Assembly (NCBI RefSeq): GCF_040151475.1
Contig: NZ_JBDKWG010000108.1
Coordinates: 27,070-91,069, forward strand
Direction of reading: 5' to 3'
DNA length: 64,000 nucleotides
Source: CAXBNB01 sp040151475
GTDB taxonomy: Bacteria > Bacteroidota > Bacteroidia > Cytophagales > Cyclobacteriaceae
Shown here: positions 54,924-62,104 of the stretch, in pieces
How positions within the stretch are numbered: position 1 is the stretch's first letter
Layout of the letters: each line of letters opens with the position of its first letter
Program-made: the position numbers and the translations under genes
The notes under the pieces: generated by a model
What the model saw: only the letters and a program-made list of their open reading frames with translations
Database searches by the model: none
What the model was told of the DNA's origin: nothing

Positions 54924-55051
54924 ACTTATCTGCTTGTTCTTTCAGTAGAGAATTATAGAGTTTGCTAAGACTATTTTCTGTCAAATTTTCTTCTATGCGG
55001 GATAGCTTGGGCTTCATTGCAAGTACATGCGTCCCGCAATAGTTGAAAATG
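54910..55051 (-). pseudogene. Displaced 3' end of the FMN-reductase gene (direct repeat, copy 1)
   Basis: On the minus strand it encodes the last 46 or so residues of the reductase at 55529-56056 (IFNYCG ... DKFIAF) plus a stop codon. Over 141 bp there are eight differences from 55530-55670, plus TAG for TAA. Four are silent; the other four make two substitutions, Gln to Ser and Glu to Lys. Homology starts exactly at the stop codon. No upstream part of the gene is present. Confidence 0.85.
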
Positions 55052-55098
55052 AATTCAGAGTACTTCCATTCAATTCACCTGATAAATTCATTTTCAAC
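55042..55098. repeat. Inverted repeat across the end of the duplicated fragment
   Basis: GTTGAAAATGAATT (55042-55055) and AATTCATTTTCAAC (55085-55098) are perfect 14-bp complements with a 29-nt loop. The left arm spans the boundary (55051) of the duplicated reductase fragment. The remaining DNA up to 55225 shows no gene. Confidence 0.6.
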
Positions 55099-55225
55099 GC
55101 TGTAAGCATAGACTATAATGCTCAATTGGTGTCTATTTGGCTTGGATAAACAATCTGAAATGGTCAACAAGAGCAATTTCAAACTTTTTCTTAGATGAAG
55201 AGTAGAATAATATTATCTTTATATT

Positions 55226-55447
55226 ATGAATGAAATTAAGGATTTAAAAAAGGAATTTCGAAGGCATCAGGCGATGACGAATGCTAAATTTGAATATTTC
55301 AAGGATTGGGCAAGTAATCTATCAAAAGGTTTTGGTGAGATGAAAGAGGAAAATAATCTATTCTACGATGGAGTATTCGAAATCTTAGATCGCATAGATG
55401 CTGATATTAATAATATCAAAGGGAGGTTGGATAAAGCAAATCTCTGA
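55226..55447 (+). CDS. Small coiled-coil protein, 73 aa
   Basis: 73 residues, strongly helical and charged: MNEIKDLKKEFRRHQAMTNA at the start and VFEILDRIDADINNIKGRLD at the end, with heptad-like spacing. No known family. It is the only gene between the two copies of the reductase 3' end. A near-consensus -7 box, TATCTTTA (55214-55221), sits 4 bp before its ATG, so a leaderless mRNA is possible. Confidence 0.55.
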   Translation: MNEIKDLKKEFRRHQAMTNAKFEYFKDWASNLSKGFGEMKEENNLFYDGVFEILDRIDADINNIKGRLDKANL

Positions 55448-55528
55448 ATCCTTATTCAAATCTGTCTATTCTTCAGACTCAGCAGAAATACTTTGTGTAG
55501 TGATAGAGTCAAAAACCTGCACATTACT

Positions 55529-55670
55529 TTAAAACGCTATAAACTTATCTGCTTGTTCTTCCAGCAGTTGGTTATAGAGTTTGCTAAGACTATTTTCTGT
55601 CAAATTTTCTTCTATGCGGGATAGCTTGGGCTTCATTGCAAGCACATGCGTCCCACAATAGTTGAAAATG
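55529..55670 (-). repeat. Direct repeat copy 2 (3' end of the intact FMN-reductase gene)
   Basis: The final 47 codons of the intact gene, in direct orientation to 54910-55051 and about 94% identical. The copies are 0.6 kb apart and flank the 73-residue ORF. Confidence 0.85.
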
Positions 55671-56056
55671 TCTGTAAGATGGCTTAGTGCCAAACCTCCT
55701 CCCTGTACTCCCGATGATAATCCAACCAAGGCACATTTCTTATTAGAAAAGGTCTCTGGAAATTTCAATCCGTCAATAAAAGTCTTGAGCACCCCTGGAA
55801 AACTACCATTGTATTCCGGTACTATAAATACCATTTTTTGACTTTGGAGCATCTTTCTTCTTAGGTCATTGAATTCCAGATTGGAACCGGATTTTTCGTA
55901 TAGGGCAGAAGCTATAAAGTCATCGGGCATGTCTTCGAGATAAATCACATCCGTTTCTTGCCCCTTAGACTCCAGAATGATTTGATACAGGTGAGCTATC
56001 TTTTTTGATACAGAGTTTTTTCGATTTGTTCCAGAAATGATTGTAATCATGGGCAA
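55529..56056 (-). CDS. NADPH-dependent FMN reductase family protein
   Basis: 175 residues, flavodoxin-like. The FMN phosphate loop is SGTNRKNSVSKKIA (8-21), and PEYNGSFPGVLKTFID (about 80-95) is the flavin-binding stretch typical of FMN_red proteins. Such enzymes reduce FMN, quinones, azo dyes or chromate with NAD(P)H; the substrate is not predictable. It is cytoplasmic. Its 3' end is duplicated downstream at 54910-55051. Confidence 0.88.
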   Translation of the reverse strand: MPMITIISGTNRKNSVSKKIAHLYQIILESKGQETDVIYLEDMPDDFIASALYEKSGSNLEFNDLRRKMLQSQKMVFIVPEYNGSFPGVLKTFIDGLKFPETFSNKKCALVGLSSGVQGGGLALSHLTDIFNYCGTHVLAMKPKLSRIEENLTENSLSKLYNQLLEEQADKFIAF

Positions 56057-56135
56057 TGGTTTGTGATATACAAATAGAGTACAATTATTTAAGATTATAA
56101 AAACTAACCACTGTCAATTTAGAATACTAAGCCTC

Positions 56136-56169
56136 TTTGGGTCAAATCACATTAATATCATTACATTTG
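56136..56169 (+). promoter_or_regulatory. Promoter of the AbiEii-type module
   Basis: TACATTTG (56162-56169) is a full -7 box; TTTG (56136-56139) stands 22 bp upstream. The box is followed by AATT and the ATG at 56174, exactly as at 54702-54716, which implies a leaderless mRNA. Confidence 0.55.
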
Positions 56170-56173
56170 AATT

Positions 56174-56458
56174 ATGGATTTATCCAAAGAAATATTTTGG
56201 GATGTAGATCAAAATTTGCTCGATTTTGACCTCAACTGTCGGTTTGTAATTGAAAGGGTTATCACAAGGGGTAAACTCTCAGATTTGAGGAAAATAATGA
56301 AATACTATGGTGATCAGGTAATCATTGAAGAAGTAAAAAAAATAAATACGCTTGATCAAAAATCTTTACATTTTTTAAGTAGTATATTTTCTATTCCAAT
56401 TGAAGACTTTAGATGTTATACACAAATACAATCGAAAGAGGCACATTGGAACTATTGA
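56174..56458 (+). CDS. DUF6922-like putative antitoxin
   Basis: 94 residues: MDLSKEIFWDVDQNLLDFDL, RFVIERVITRGKLSDL, KKINTLDQKSLHFLSSIFSI. This pattern matches the small DUF6922 proteins that precede AbiEii-type genes in Bacteroidota, from memory of the family. It probably neutralises or regulates the nucleotidyltransferase. It overlaps the next gene by 46 bp. Confidence 0.75.
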   Translation: MDLSKEIFWDVDQNLLDFDLNCRFVIERVITRGKLSDLRKIMKYYGDQVIIEEVKKINTLDQKSLHFLSSIFSIPIEDFRCYTQIQSKEAHWNY

Positions 56459-56700
56459 AGAGCATCAGTTCTAATCCGGTTTTTTTGAATTTTTATTTGG
56501 CTGGAGGTACTGCTTTGGCACTTCAAGTTGGTCATAGAAAGTCAATAGACTTAGATTTTTTTTGTACTACAGCTTTTGATGTGACAGCCATTTCACATGT
56601 ACTTGAACATGAATACCATGCATTGTTAATCAATCAGTATCCAAATACGATCCTTACAGAAATATCGGGAGTTAAAGTTGATTATTTCACACCAGTATAA
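56413..56700 (+). CDS. AbiEii/AbiGii nucleotidyltransferase toxin, N-terminal part (frameshifted)
   Basis: 95 residues to a premature TAA. The nucleotidyltransferase site is clear: YLAGGTALALQVGHRKSIDL followed by DFF, that is GG(T) and the Asp-x-Asp-like acidic pair. AbiEii toxins transfer NTP to tRNA or similar targets and belong to abortive-infection systems. After VDYF the frame breaks near 56686-56692; removing one base joins it to HQYKKLEESL of the next frame. Together they give about 205 residues, the normal size of short family members. Confidence 0.75.
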   Translation: MLYTNTIERGTLELLKSISSNPVFLNFYLAGGTALALQVGHRKSIDLDFFCTTAFDVTAISHVLEHEYHALLINQYPNTILTEISGVKVDYFTPV

Positions 56701-57031
56701 AAAGTTGGAGGAGAGTTTAACTATTGATGGGATAAGGCTGGCGGGTAAAATGGATATAGCAGCTATGAAATTGAATGCTTTAAAAAACCGTGGGTCAAAA
56801 AAAGATTTTATTGATATATTCTTTTTATTGAAAGAGTATAGCCTAAAACAATTGATCACATTTCATAATATTAAATATCCAAATCATAACGAGCTTTTGA
56901 TTTTAAAGAGTCTTACTTATTTTGCCGATGCAGATGTGGAACCGGCACTTTTAATGTTGAAAAACTGCAATTGGGAAGAAGTGAAAAATGACATTTCTAA
57001 ACATGTGAATCAGTACATAAGAGAAGTATAA
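56678..57031 (+). CDS. AbiEii-type toxin, C-terminal part (frameshifted)
   Basis: The open frame continues the previous one: HQYKKLEESLTIDGIRLAGK, DIAAMKLNALKNRGSKKDFI and DIFFLLKEYSL are the conserved C-terminal segments of AbiEii-family proteins (the DIAAMK and KDFIDI motifs). The apparent TTG start is not a real one. The stop codon is directly followed by the punA ATG. Whether the break is real decay or a sequencing error cannot be told from here. Confidence 0.7.
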   Translation: MIISHQYKKLEESLTIDGIRLAGKMDIAAMKLNALKNRGSKKDFIDIFFLLKEYSLKQLITFHNIKYPNHNELLILKSLTYFADADVEPALLMLKNCNWEEVKNDISKHVNQYIREV

Positions 57032-57844
57032 ATGTTAGAGAAAATACAAGAAGCCGTTGATTTTATAAAAAGTAAGACCAACTTAGAACCGGACTATGGG
57101 GTGATTTTAGGTACCGGATTAGGAGGGTTGGTAGATGAAATACTGGTTAGTGATGAGATTGATTATAAAGACATTCCTCATTTTCCCCTTTCTACAGTAG
57201 AATTTCATTCAGGGAAATTAATATTTGGCCTTTTGGCTGGCAAGCCGGTAGTTACGATGAAAGGACGTTTCCATTATTATGAAGGATATTCCATGAAGGA
57301 AGTTACTTTTCCGATACGGGTAATGAAATTGCTTGGCATCAAAAAGTTGTTTGTGTCCAATGCAGCGGGCACGCTCAATCCTGATTATGAACTGAGTGAT
57401 TTGATGATCTTAAATGATCATATCAATTTGTTGCCGGAAAACCCTTTGGTAGGCAAGAATATCGATGAATTGGGAGACCGTTTTCCTGACATGAGTGAAC
57501 CATATGACCGGACTTTGATAAAAAAGGCTCTTTCGGTAGCTAAGGAAAATTCCATTGCTGCACATGAAGGTGTTTATGTTGCAGTATCAGGACCTAACCT
57601 TGAGACTCCTGCCGAATACAAATACCTCAGAATCATTGGGGCTGATGCTGTGGGGATGTCCACTGTGCCCGAAGTGTTGGTAGCGAGGCAGATGGAAGTG
57701 CCTGTATTTGCCATTTCTGTTATGACTGATTATGGTGTGCCGGGAAAAATCGAAAAAATACAAATCGAAAAGATAATAGCTGCTGCCATGAAAGCCGAAC
57801 CTGGCATGACAAAAATTATTATGGAACTTATAGCTTCTGATTGA
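57032..57844 (+). CDS. punA: Purine-nucleoside phosphorylase (trimeric type)
   Basis: 270 residues. It cleaves inosine and guanosine with phosphate. Motifs: YGVILGTGLGGL (phosphate loop, 22-33), GRFHYYEGY, VSNAAGTLN and GADAVGMSTVPEV, with Asn in VMTDYG-type purine site. This is the trimeric PNP I class (PunA/DeoD2), not hexameric DeoD. Its ATG immediately follows the AbiEii stop, so it may be read on the same mRNA. Confidence 0.95.
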   Translation: MLEKIQEAVDFIKSKTNLEPDYGVILGTGLGGLVDEILVSDEIDYKDIPHFPLSTVEFHSGKLIFGLLAGKPVVTMKGRFHYYEGYSMKEVTFPIRVMKLLGIKKLFVSNAAGTLNPDYELSDLMILNDHINLLPENPLVGKNIDELGDRFPDMSEPYDRTLIKKALSVAKENSIAAHEGVYVAVSGPNLETPAEYKYLRIIGADAVGMSTVPEVLVARQMEVPVFAISVMTDYGVPGKIEKIQIEKIIAAAMKAEPGMTKIIMELIASD

Positions 57845-57883
57845 TGCTTGATAAAAACTGAAATAATTTAGCAATGTTATATT

Positions 57884-58147
57884 ATGGGTAAACATGAAAA
57901 ATTATTATTGAAAATTTTGCAAGGAGGCTCGGATAGAAATATAAGTTTTGATGAGTTAAGAAAACTATTAATTAAATTTGGGTTCGACGAACGGGTTAAA
58001 GGAAGTCACCATATTTTGGTAAAAGAGGGAATTGAAGAGATAATAAACATACAGTCGAAATCAGGAATGTCAAAACCATATCAGGTAAAACAAGTTAGAA
58101 ATATTATTATAAAGTATAATTTAAACTCTCAGGAAGATGAAAAATAG
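57884..58147 (+). CDS. hicA: HicA-type mRNA interferase toxin
   Basis: 87 residues. The double-stranded-RNA-binding-like fold with the catalytic His segment VKGSHHILVKEG (about 38-50), helix LRKLLIKFGF before it and SKPYQVKQVRNII after it fit HicA. It is somewhat longer than typical (60-85). It overlaps hicB by 11 bp, toxin first, the classical order. Confidence 0.85.
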   Translation: MGKHEKLLLKILQGGSDRNISFDELRKLLIKFGFDERVKGSHHILVKEGIEEIINIQSKSGMSKPYQVKQVRNIIIKYNLNSQEDEK

Positions 58148-58355
58148 CCATAAATATGAGATTATAATATATTGGAGCAACACCGATGAAACTTATATTG
58201 CAGAAGTACCTGAGTTAGCTGGTTGCATGGCAGATGGTGATACATATCGAGAAGCGCTGACAAATGCCGAAATAATCATTGATGAATGGATCGAAACGGC
58301 TAAAATTAATAAGAGAAAAATTCCTGAACCAAAGGGTAAGCTCATGTATGCATAG
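58137..58355 (+). CDS. hicB: HicB-type antitoxin
   Basis: 72 residues with the partial RNase H-like HicB fold: IIYWSNTDETYIAEVPELAG and CMADGDTYREALTNAEIIID. It lacks a C-terminal DNA-binding domain, so autoregulation may be absent or indirect. It overlaps hicA by 11 bp. Confidence 0.88.
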   Translation: MKNSHKYEIIIYWSNTDETYIAEVPELAGCMADGDTYREALTNAEIIIDEWIETAKINKRKIPEPKGKLMYA

Positions 58356-58396
58356 TCACCAAATTACAATCAACTTCTATATTTTTTCAAATTACC

Positions 58397-59293
58397 ATGT
58401 ATAAATTTTTGTTGATTGTATTCATTTTATGTTCTTACAATCTCACCGCACAAAATGTAGAAATCAACGAACAATGGTGGAGCGATCTGGTAGGTTGGGA
58501 CGGGATATCGCACTGGAGCGAGTATCAAATATATTCACCAGGTTATATGGGGCCAAATGCCTTGCCTGTACCATCTTTAAGTGATGGGAAAGTAAACAAT
58601 ATCAGTGCGTTGACTACAACCGGGCAATTCCATTTTTCTAAAGGAGACAACACTCAAAATATTGCTTTGTACCTGAATTACAATTTCCTGAAAGATGTCA
58701 TTTCTGTTGACTTGTTCTTTATTCCGGTAGAGTTTTTTCAAATGTCACATGCTATGAAGGAGGAGAGGCGTGTGTACTATAAGTATTATGATGTAACGAA
58801 TGCCACAGGTGACGCTTATCTGAATACAAATTTTAGAGTGCTTAGTGAGGCTAAAAATAAAATGGATATGGCTGTAAGGATTGGGGTGAAAACAGCGAGC
58901 GGAGGCAATTCAAATCCGGCGAGGTTTACCGATAGTCCGGGCTATTACTTTGATGTCTCCATAGGAAAGCTACTTGGGCAATCAAAAAAAATCAGACCAT
59001 ATGCCATGTTGGGCTTCTATTCGTGGCAAACTAATGAAGATCGGTTACCACAAAATGATGCCCTGCTTTATGGGCTGGGTGTGGAATACATTGGTGATCA
59101 ATTAAACATTAAAAATGAATTGGCAGGGTACAATGGATACAAAAAGAATGGAGATAAACCATCAGTTTATCGTTTGATTGTATCAAAATCGTATTCCAGG
59201 TTAGTATTAAATCTAAAATACCAGCACGGGCTGAGGGATTATGATTACAAAACAGTTGAGTTGGGTTTAGGGTATAAGTTTTTTAAAGATTGA
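58397..59293 (+). CDS. Exported outer-membrane-like hypothetical protein
   Basis: 298 residues. The signal peptide ends CSYNLTAQ. The mature protein begins WWSDLVGWDGISHWSEYQIY and then shows about ten alternating amphipathic strands, ending VELGLGYKFFKD, a terminal barrel-strand pattern. Probably a 10- or 12-strand outer-membrane barrel. Family not recognised with certainty. The dehydrogenase follows after 10 bp. Confidence 0.65.
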   Translation: MYKFLLIVFILCSYNLTAQNVEINEQWWSDLVGWDGISHWSEYQIYSPGYMGPNALPVPSLSDGKVNNISALTTTGQFHFSKGDNTQNIALYLNYNFLKDVISVDLFFIPVEFFQMSHAMKEERRVYYKYYDVTNATGDAYLNTNFRVLSEAKNKMDMAVRIGVKTASGGNSNPARFTDSPGYYFDVSIGKLLGQSKKIRPYAMLGFYSWQTNEDRLPQNDALLYGLGVEYIGDQLNIKNELAGYNGYKKNGDKPSVYRLIVSKSYSRLVLNLKYQHGLRDYDYKTVELGLGYKFFKD

Positions 59294-59303
59294 GGATTGG
59301 GAC

Positions 59304-59999
59304 ATGGAGTTGAAAAATAAAATTGCAATAGTAACAGGGTGTAGCAGGGGGATAGGTTTCGAACTGGTAAATCAATTGTTAGACAAAGGAATGAAAGTAG
59401 CGGGTTGGAGTAGGACTGATCCTAATATTTCTGACGATAATTTCTTTTTTGTGAAAACGGATGTGAGTGATGCGACATCTGTCAACAATGCTTTTCTGGA
59501 AACAACCACAAAGTTCAAGGAAAAGGTTAGCATATTAGTAAACAATGCCGGGATGGGGCATCATGGTACTATGTTGGAGATGCCTTTTGACAAATGGAAG
59601 GAAATGTTCGACATCAATGTGCATGGTATATATTTTTGTAGCAATGCAGTTGTTCCGGGAATGAAAGAAATGGACGAAGGACATATTGTGAATGTGGGGT
59701 CAATTGCAGGATTAAATCCAGTGAAAGGAATGGTTGGCTATGCCGGATCTAAGCATGCCGTTACCGGAATCTCACATTCGATGTTTATGGAATTGCGAGA
59801 GTTTGGGATCAAGGTTACCTGTATTTATCCGGGTTCAGTCAAGACCAATTTCTTTGACAAAATAGATGCTGTGGAAGCTAATGACAATATGATGCGGCCA
59901 GAAGACGTTGCTTCAAGTATTGTGTTCTGTTTGGAAACGCATGAGAACTTTCTGCCCGTTGATTTTGAAGTGAGACCACTGAGGCCTAAGGGGAAGTAA
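59304..59999 (+). CDS. Short-chain dehydrogenase/reductase
   Basis: 231 residues, classical SDR. The cofactor loop is TGCSRGIG (11-18), then NNAG, the catalytic Tyr-x-x-x-Lys in YAGSKHA and Ser in VGSIAG. The Arg after the first strand pair (GWSRTD) suggests NADPH. Substrate unknown. It follows an outer-membrane protein by 10 bp. Just after its stop the four-helix-bundle element begins. Confidence 0.92.
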   Translation: MELKNKIAIVTGCSRGIGFELVNQLLDKGMKVAGWSRTDPNISDDNFFFVKTDVSDATSVNNAFLETTTKFKEKVSILVNNAGMGHHGTMLEMPFDKWKEMFDINVHGIYFCSNAVVPGMKEMDEGHIVNVGSIAGLNPVKGMVGYAGSKHAVTGISHSMFMELREFGIKVTCIYPGSVKTNFFDKIDAVEANDNMMRPEDVASSIVFCLETHENFLPVDFEVRPLRPKGK

Positions 60000-60013
60000 G
60001 AAGATAGAAGAGT

Positions 60014-60431
60014 GAAGCTGGGAGTTAGAAGCCAGAAATTTTGTTTGCTTATGAGTTTTAAATTTGAAAGTCTTATTATTTGGCAAAAGGCCATGAGAAT
60101 AGGAGAGGAGATAAATACTTTGTCCTATCATTTTCCTCAAAAAGAAATATATAATTTAAACTCTCAAATTAGAAGGGCTGCTGATTCAATTGCATTAAAT
60201 ATAGCCGAGGGATCAATAGGTCAATCTAATTTGGAATTTAAGAAGTTTATGGGTTATTCAATTAGGTCATTAGCGGAAGTAGTAACTTGTTTACACAAAG
60301 CTAAAAATCGTAAATACATATCTGACAATGAGTTTAACCAATTATATGAGGAGTCATTTAACTTAATGAATATGATGGTCGCATTCAAAAAAAACATTAA
60401 ATAATATAGATCAGAACGAACTCCAAGCTTC
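60014..60431. mobile_element. Inverted-repeat-bounded four-helix-bundle element
   Basis: GAAGCTGGGAGTT (60014-60026) pairs with AACTCCAAGCTTC (60419-60431) at 12 of 13 positions, enclosing the four-helix-bundle gene. Both ends continue in degenerate GAAG-rich heptamer-like repeats (GAAGATAGAAGAGTGAAG on the left; complement GAAGGTTGAAGACAGAAG on the right). Related proteins occur in intervening sequences of 23S rRNA, which also end in inverted repeats. Mobility is inferred. Confidence 0.5.
60051..60404 (+). CDS. Four-helix-bundle protein (23S rRNA IVP / S23 family)
   Basis: 117 residues from ATG 60051; an upstream in-frame start at 60012 would run through the repeat. The family pattern is complete: FESLIIWQKAMRIGEEI, RRAADSIALNIAEGSIGQSN, FMGYSIRSLAEVVTCLHKAK. 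These proteins form pentameric four-helix bundles related to Avd of diversity-generating retroelements; no reverse transcriptase or template repeat is present here. Function unknown, likely nucleic-acid binding. It separates the dehydrogenase from gldA. Confidence 0.88.
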   Translation: MSFKFESLIIWQKAMRIGEEINTLSYHFPQKEIYNLNSQIRRAADSIALNIAEGSIGQSNLEFKKFMGYSIRSLAEVVTCLHKAKNRKYISDNEFNQLYEESFNLMNMMVAFKKNIK

Positions 60432-60458
60432 TGTCTTCAACCTTCAAACTTTTTTAAA

Positions 60459-61373
60459 TTGTCAGTAATAGTAAAAAACCTCACCAAAATTTACGGAACA
60501 CAAATAGCGGTCGATGACATCTCATTTACCGCCAATGAAGGAGAAATCCTTGGTTTTCTTGGCCCCAATGGAGCAGGAAAATCTACTACCATGAAGATTG
60601 CCACTGGTTTTATAAGTGCCACTTCAGGACAAGTAGAAGTTGCTGGATTCGATGTGAATGATCAATCATTAGAGTCCAGAAGGAACATTGGCTATTTGCC
60701 AGAGCACAATCCATTGTACCTTGAGATGTATGTGAATGAATTTCTGGAATTTTCTGGTAAAGTTTATGGCATGCCTTCAAAAGAGTTGAAGGAAAAAATC
60801 AGGGAAGTGATTGACAAGTGTGGGTTGACAGTCGAACAAAACAAAAAGATCAGTGCTTTATCGAAAGGCTACAGGCAGAGAGTAGGACTGGCACAGGCGT
60901 TGTTGCATGATCCCAAAGTATTGATCCTTGATGAGCCGACCACAGGCTTAGATCCCAATCAAATCCTTGAGATTAGGAAACTTATTAAAGAAATTAGCAA
61001 AGACAAAACCTTGATTTTTTCTACTCATATCATGCAGGAGGTGCAGGCATTATGTGACAGGGTAATTATTATCAACAAAGGAAAAATTATTGCTGATAAG
61101 ACTTTGAAAGAATTGTCCACAGAGTCCGGCAACAAAACGTATAGAATTGAATTTAGCGAAGAAATTGATGCTTCGGTTTTGTCTAGTATCTCAGGTGTTT
61201 CTAATGTGGAGTTGAATGGTAGCTGCCAGTACAAAATTGAAACTACATCAGACAAGGACATTCGCTCACAAATATTTAAAATTGCATCGGAAAATGATTT
61301 GCCATTGGTTGGTTTACAGGAAGAAGCGGGATCACTGGAAGAAGTTTTTCATACACTTACAGGTCAGAATTAA
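60459..61373 (+). CDS. gldA: Gliding motility ABC transporter ATPase GldA
   Basis: 304 residues from a TTG start. Walker A GPNGAGKST (about 36-44), signature LSKGYRQRVGLAQ and Walker B VLILDEPTTG are intact; a C-terminal domain (about 225-304) follows as in GldA. With GldF and GldG it forms an ABC transporter first linked to gliding in Flavobacterium johnsoniae. Gene order gldA-gldF-gldG with a 2-bp gap and a 7-bp overlap is strong support. Confidence 0.9.
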   Translation: MSVIVKNLTKIYGTQIAVDDISFTANEGEILGFLGPNGAGKSTTMKIATGFISATSGQVEVAGFDVNDQSLESRRNIGYLPEHNPLYLEMYVNEFLEFSGKVYGMPSKELKEKIREVIDKCGLTVEQNKKISALSKGYRQRVGLAQALLHDPKVLILDEPTTGLDPNQILEIRKLIKEISKDKTLIFSTHIMQEVQALCDRVIIINKGKIIADKTLKELSTESGNKTYRIEFSEEIDASVLSSISGVSNVELNGSCQYKIETTSDKDIRSQIFKIASENDLPLVGLQEEAGSLEEVFHTLTGQN

Positions 61374-61375
61374 GT

Positions 61376-62104
61376 ATGTTCACAATATTCATAAAAGAAG
61401 TCAATAATTTTCTAAACAGCCTGATCGCTTATATAGTGATCGGTGTGTTCCTTACTTCGATTGGGCTATTAATGTGGGTGTTTCCTGAAAGCAGTATTCT
61501 GGAGTATGGTTATGCCGATATGGGCACTTTGTTTACAATGGGACCTTACGTATTTATGTTTTTGGTGCCAGCCATAACCATGCGCATGTTTGCAGAGGAA
61601 AAACGAACAGGAACCGCAGAGTTGTTGTTTACACGACCGCTGACCTCTTTTGATATTATCGGAGGCAAATACCTCGCTGGTTTCTTTTTGGTTGTATTTT
61701 CATTGCTTCCTACTGTCCTGTATTACTTTTCGGTATATAACCTTGGCAATCCTGTTGGTAATTTGGATACTCCGGGTATCATAGGATCTTATATTGGATT
61801 GACCTTATTGGGAGGAGTCTTTGTTTCTATTGGAATCTTTTCATCGTCAGTGACTGAAAATCAGGTGGTTTCGTTTATTCTGGCTGTTTTTCTCAGTTTT
61901 ATTATGTACTCTGGGTTATCGTCTATCGCTGGGATCAATGTTTGGGGCGAGTTTTCTTACATCATAGAGCAGTTTAGCGTATTATACCATTATGGTTCGT
62001 TGAGCAAGGGATTGATCGACCTAAGAGACATTGTGTACTTCCTTAGTGTGATTGCAGTCATGCTTTTGGTAACCAACTTAATCATAAATTCAAGAAAATG
62101 GTGA
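61376..62104 (+). CDS. gldF: Gliding motility ABC transporter permease GldF
   Basis: 242 residues with six membrane helices. The ABC-2 permease segment VPAITMRMFAEEKRTGTAEL and the start IFIKEVNNFLNSLIAYIVIG match GldF. It partners GldA and GldG. It overlaps gldG by 7 bp. Confidence 0.92.
   Translation: MFTIFIKEVNNFLNSLIAYIVIGVFLTSIGLLMWVFPESSILEYGYADMGTLFTMGPYVFMFLVPAITMRMFAEEKRTGTAELLFTRPLTSFDIIGGKYLAGFFLVVFSLLPTVLYYFSVYNLGNPVGNLDTPGIIGSYIGLTLLGGVFVSIGIFSSSVTENQVVSFILAVFLSFIMYSGLSSIAGINVWGEFSYIIEQFSVLYHYGSLSKGLIDLRDIVYFLSVIAVMLLVTNLIINSRKW

Noticed and set aside
60051..60404. Avd component of a diversity-generating retroelement
   Set aside because: The fold is related, but there is no reverse transcriptase, template repeat or variable-repeat target within the window.
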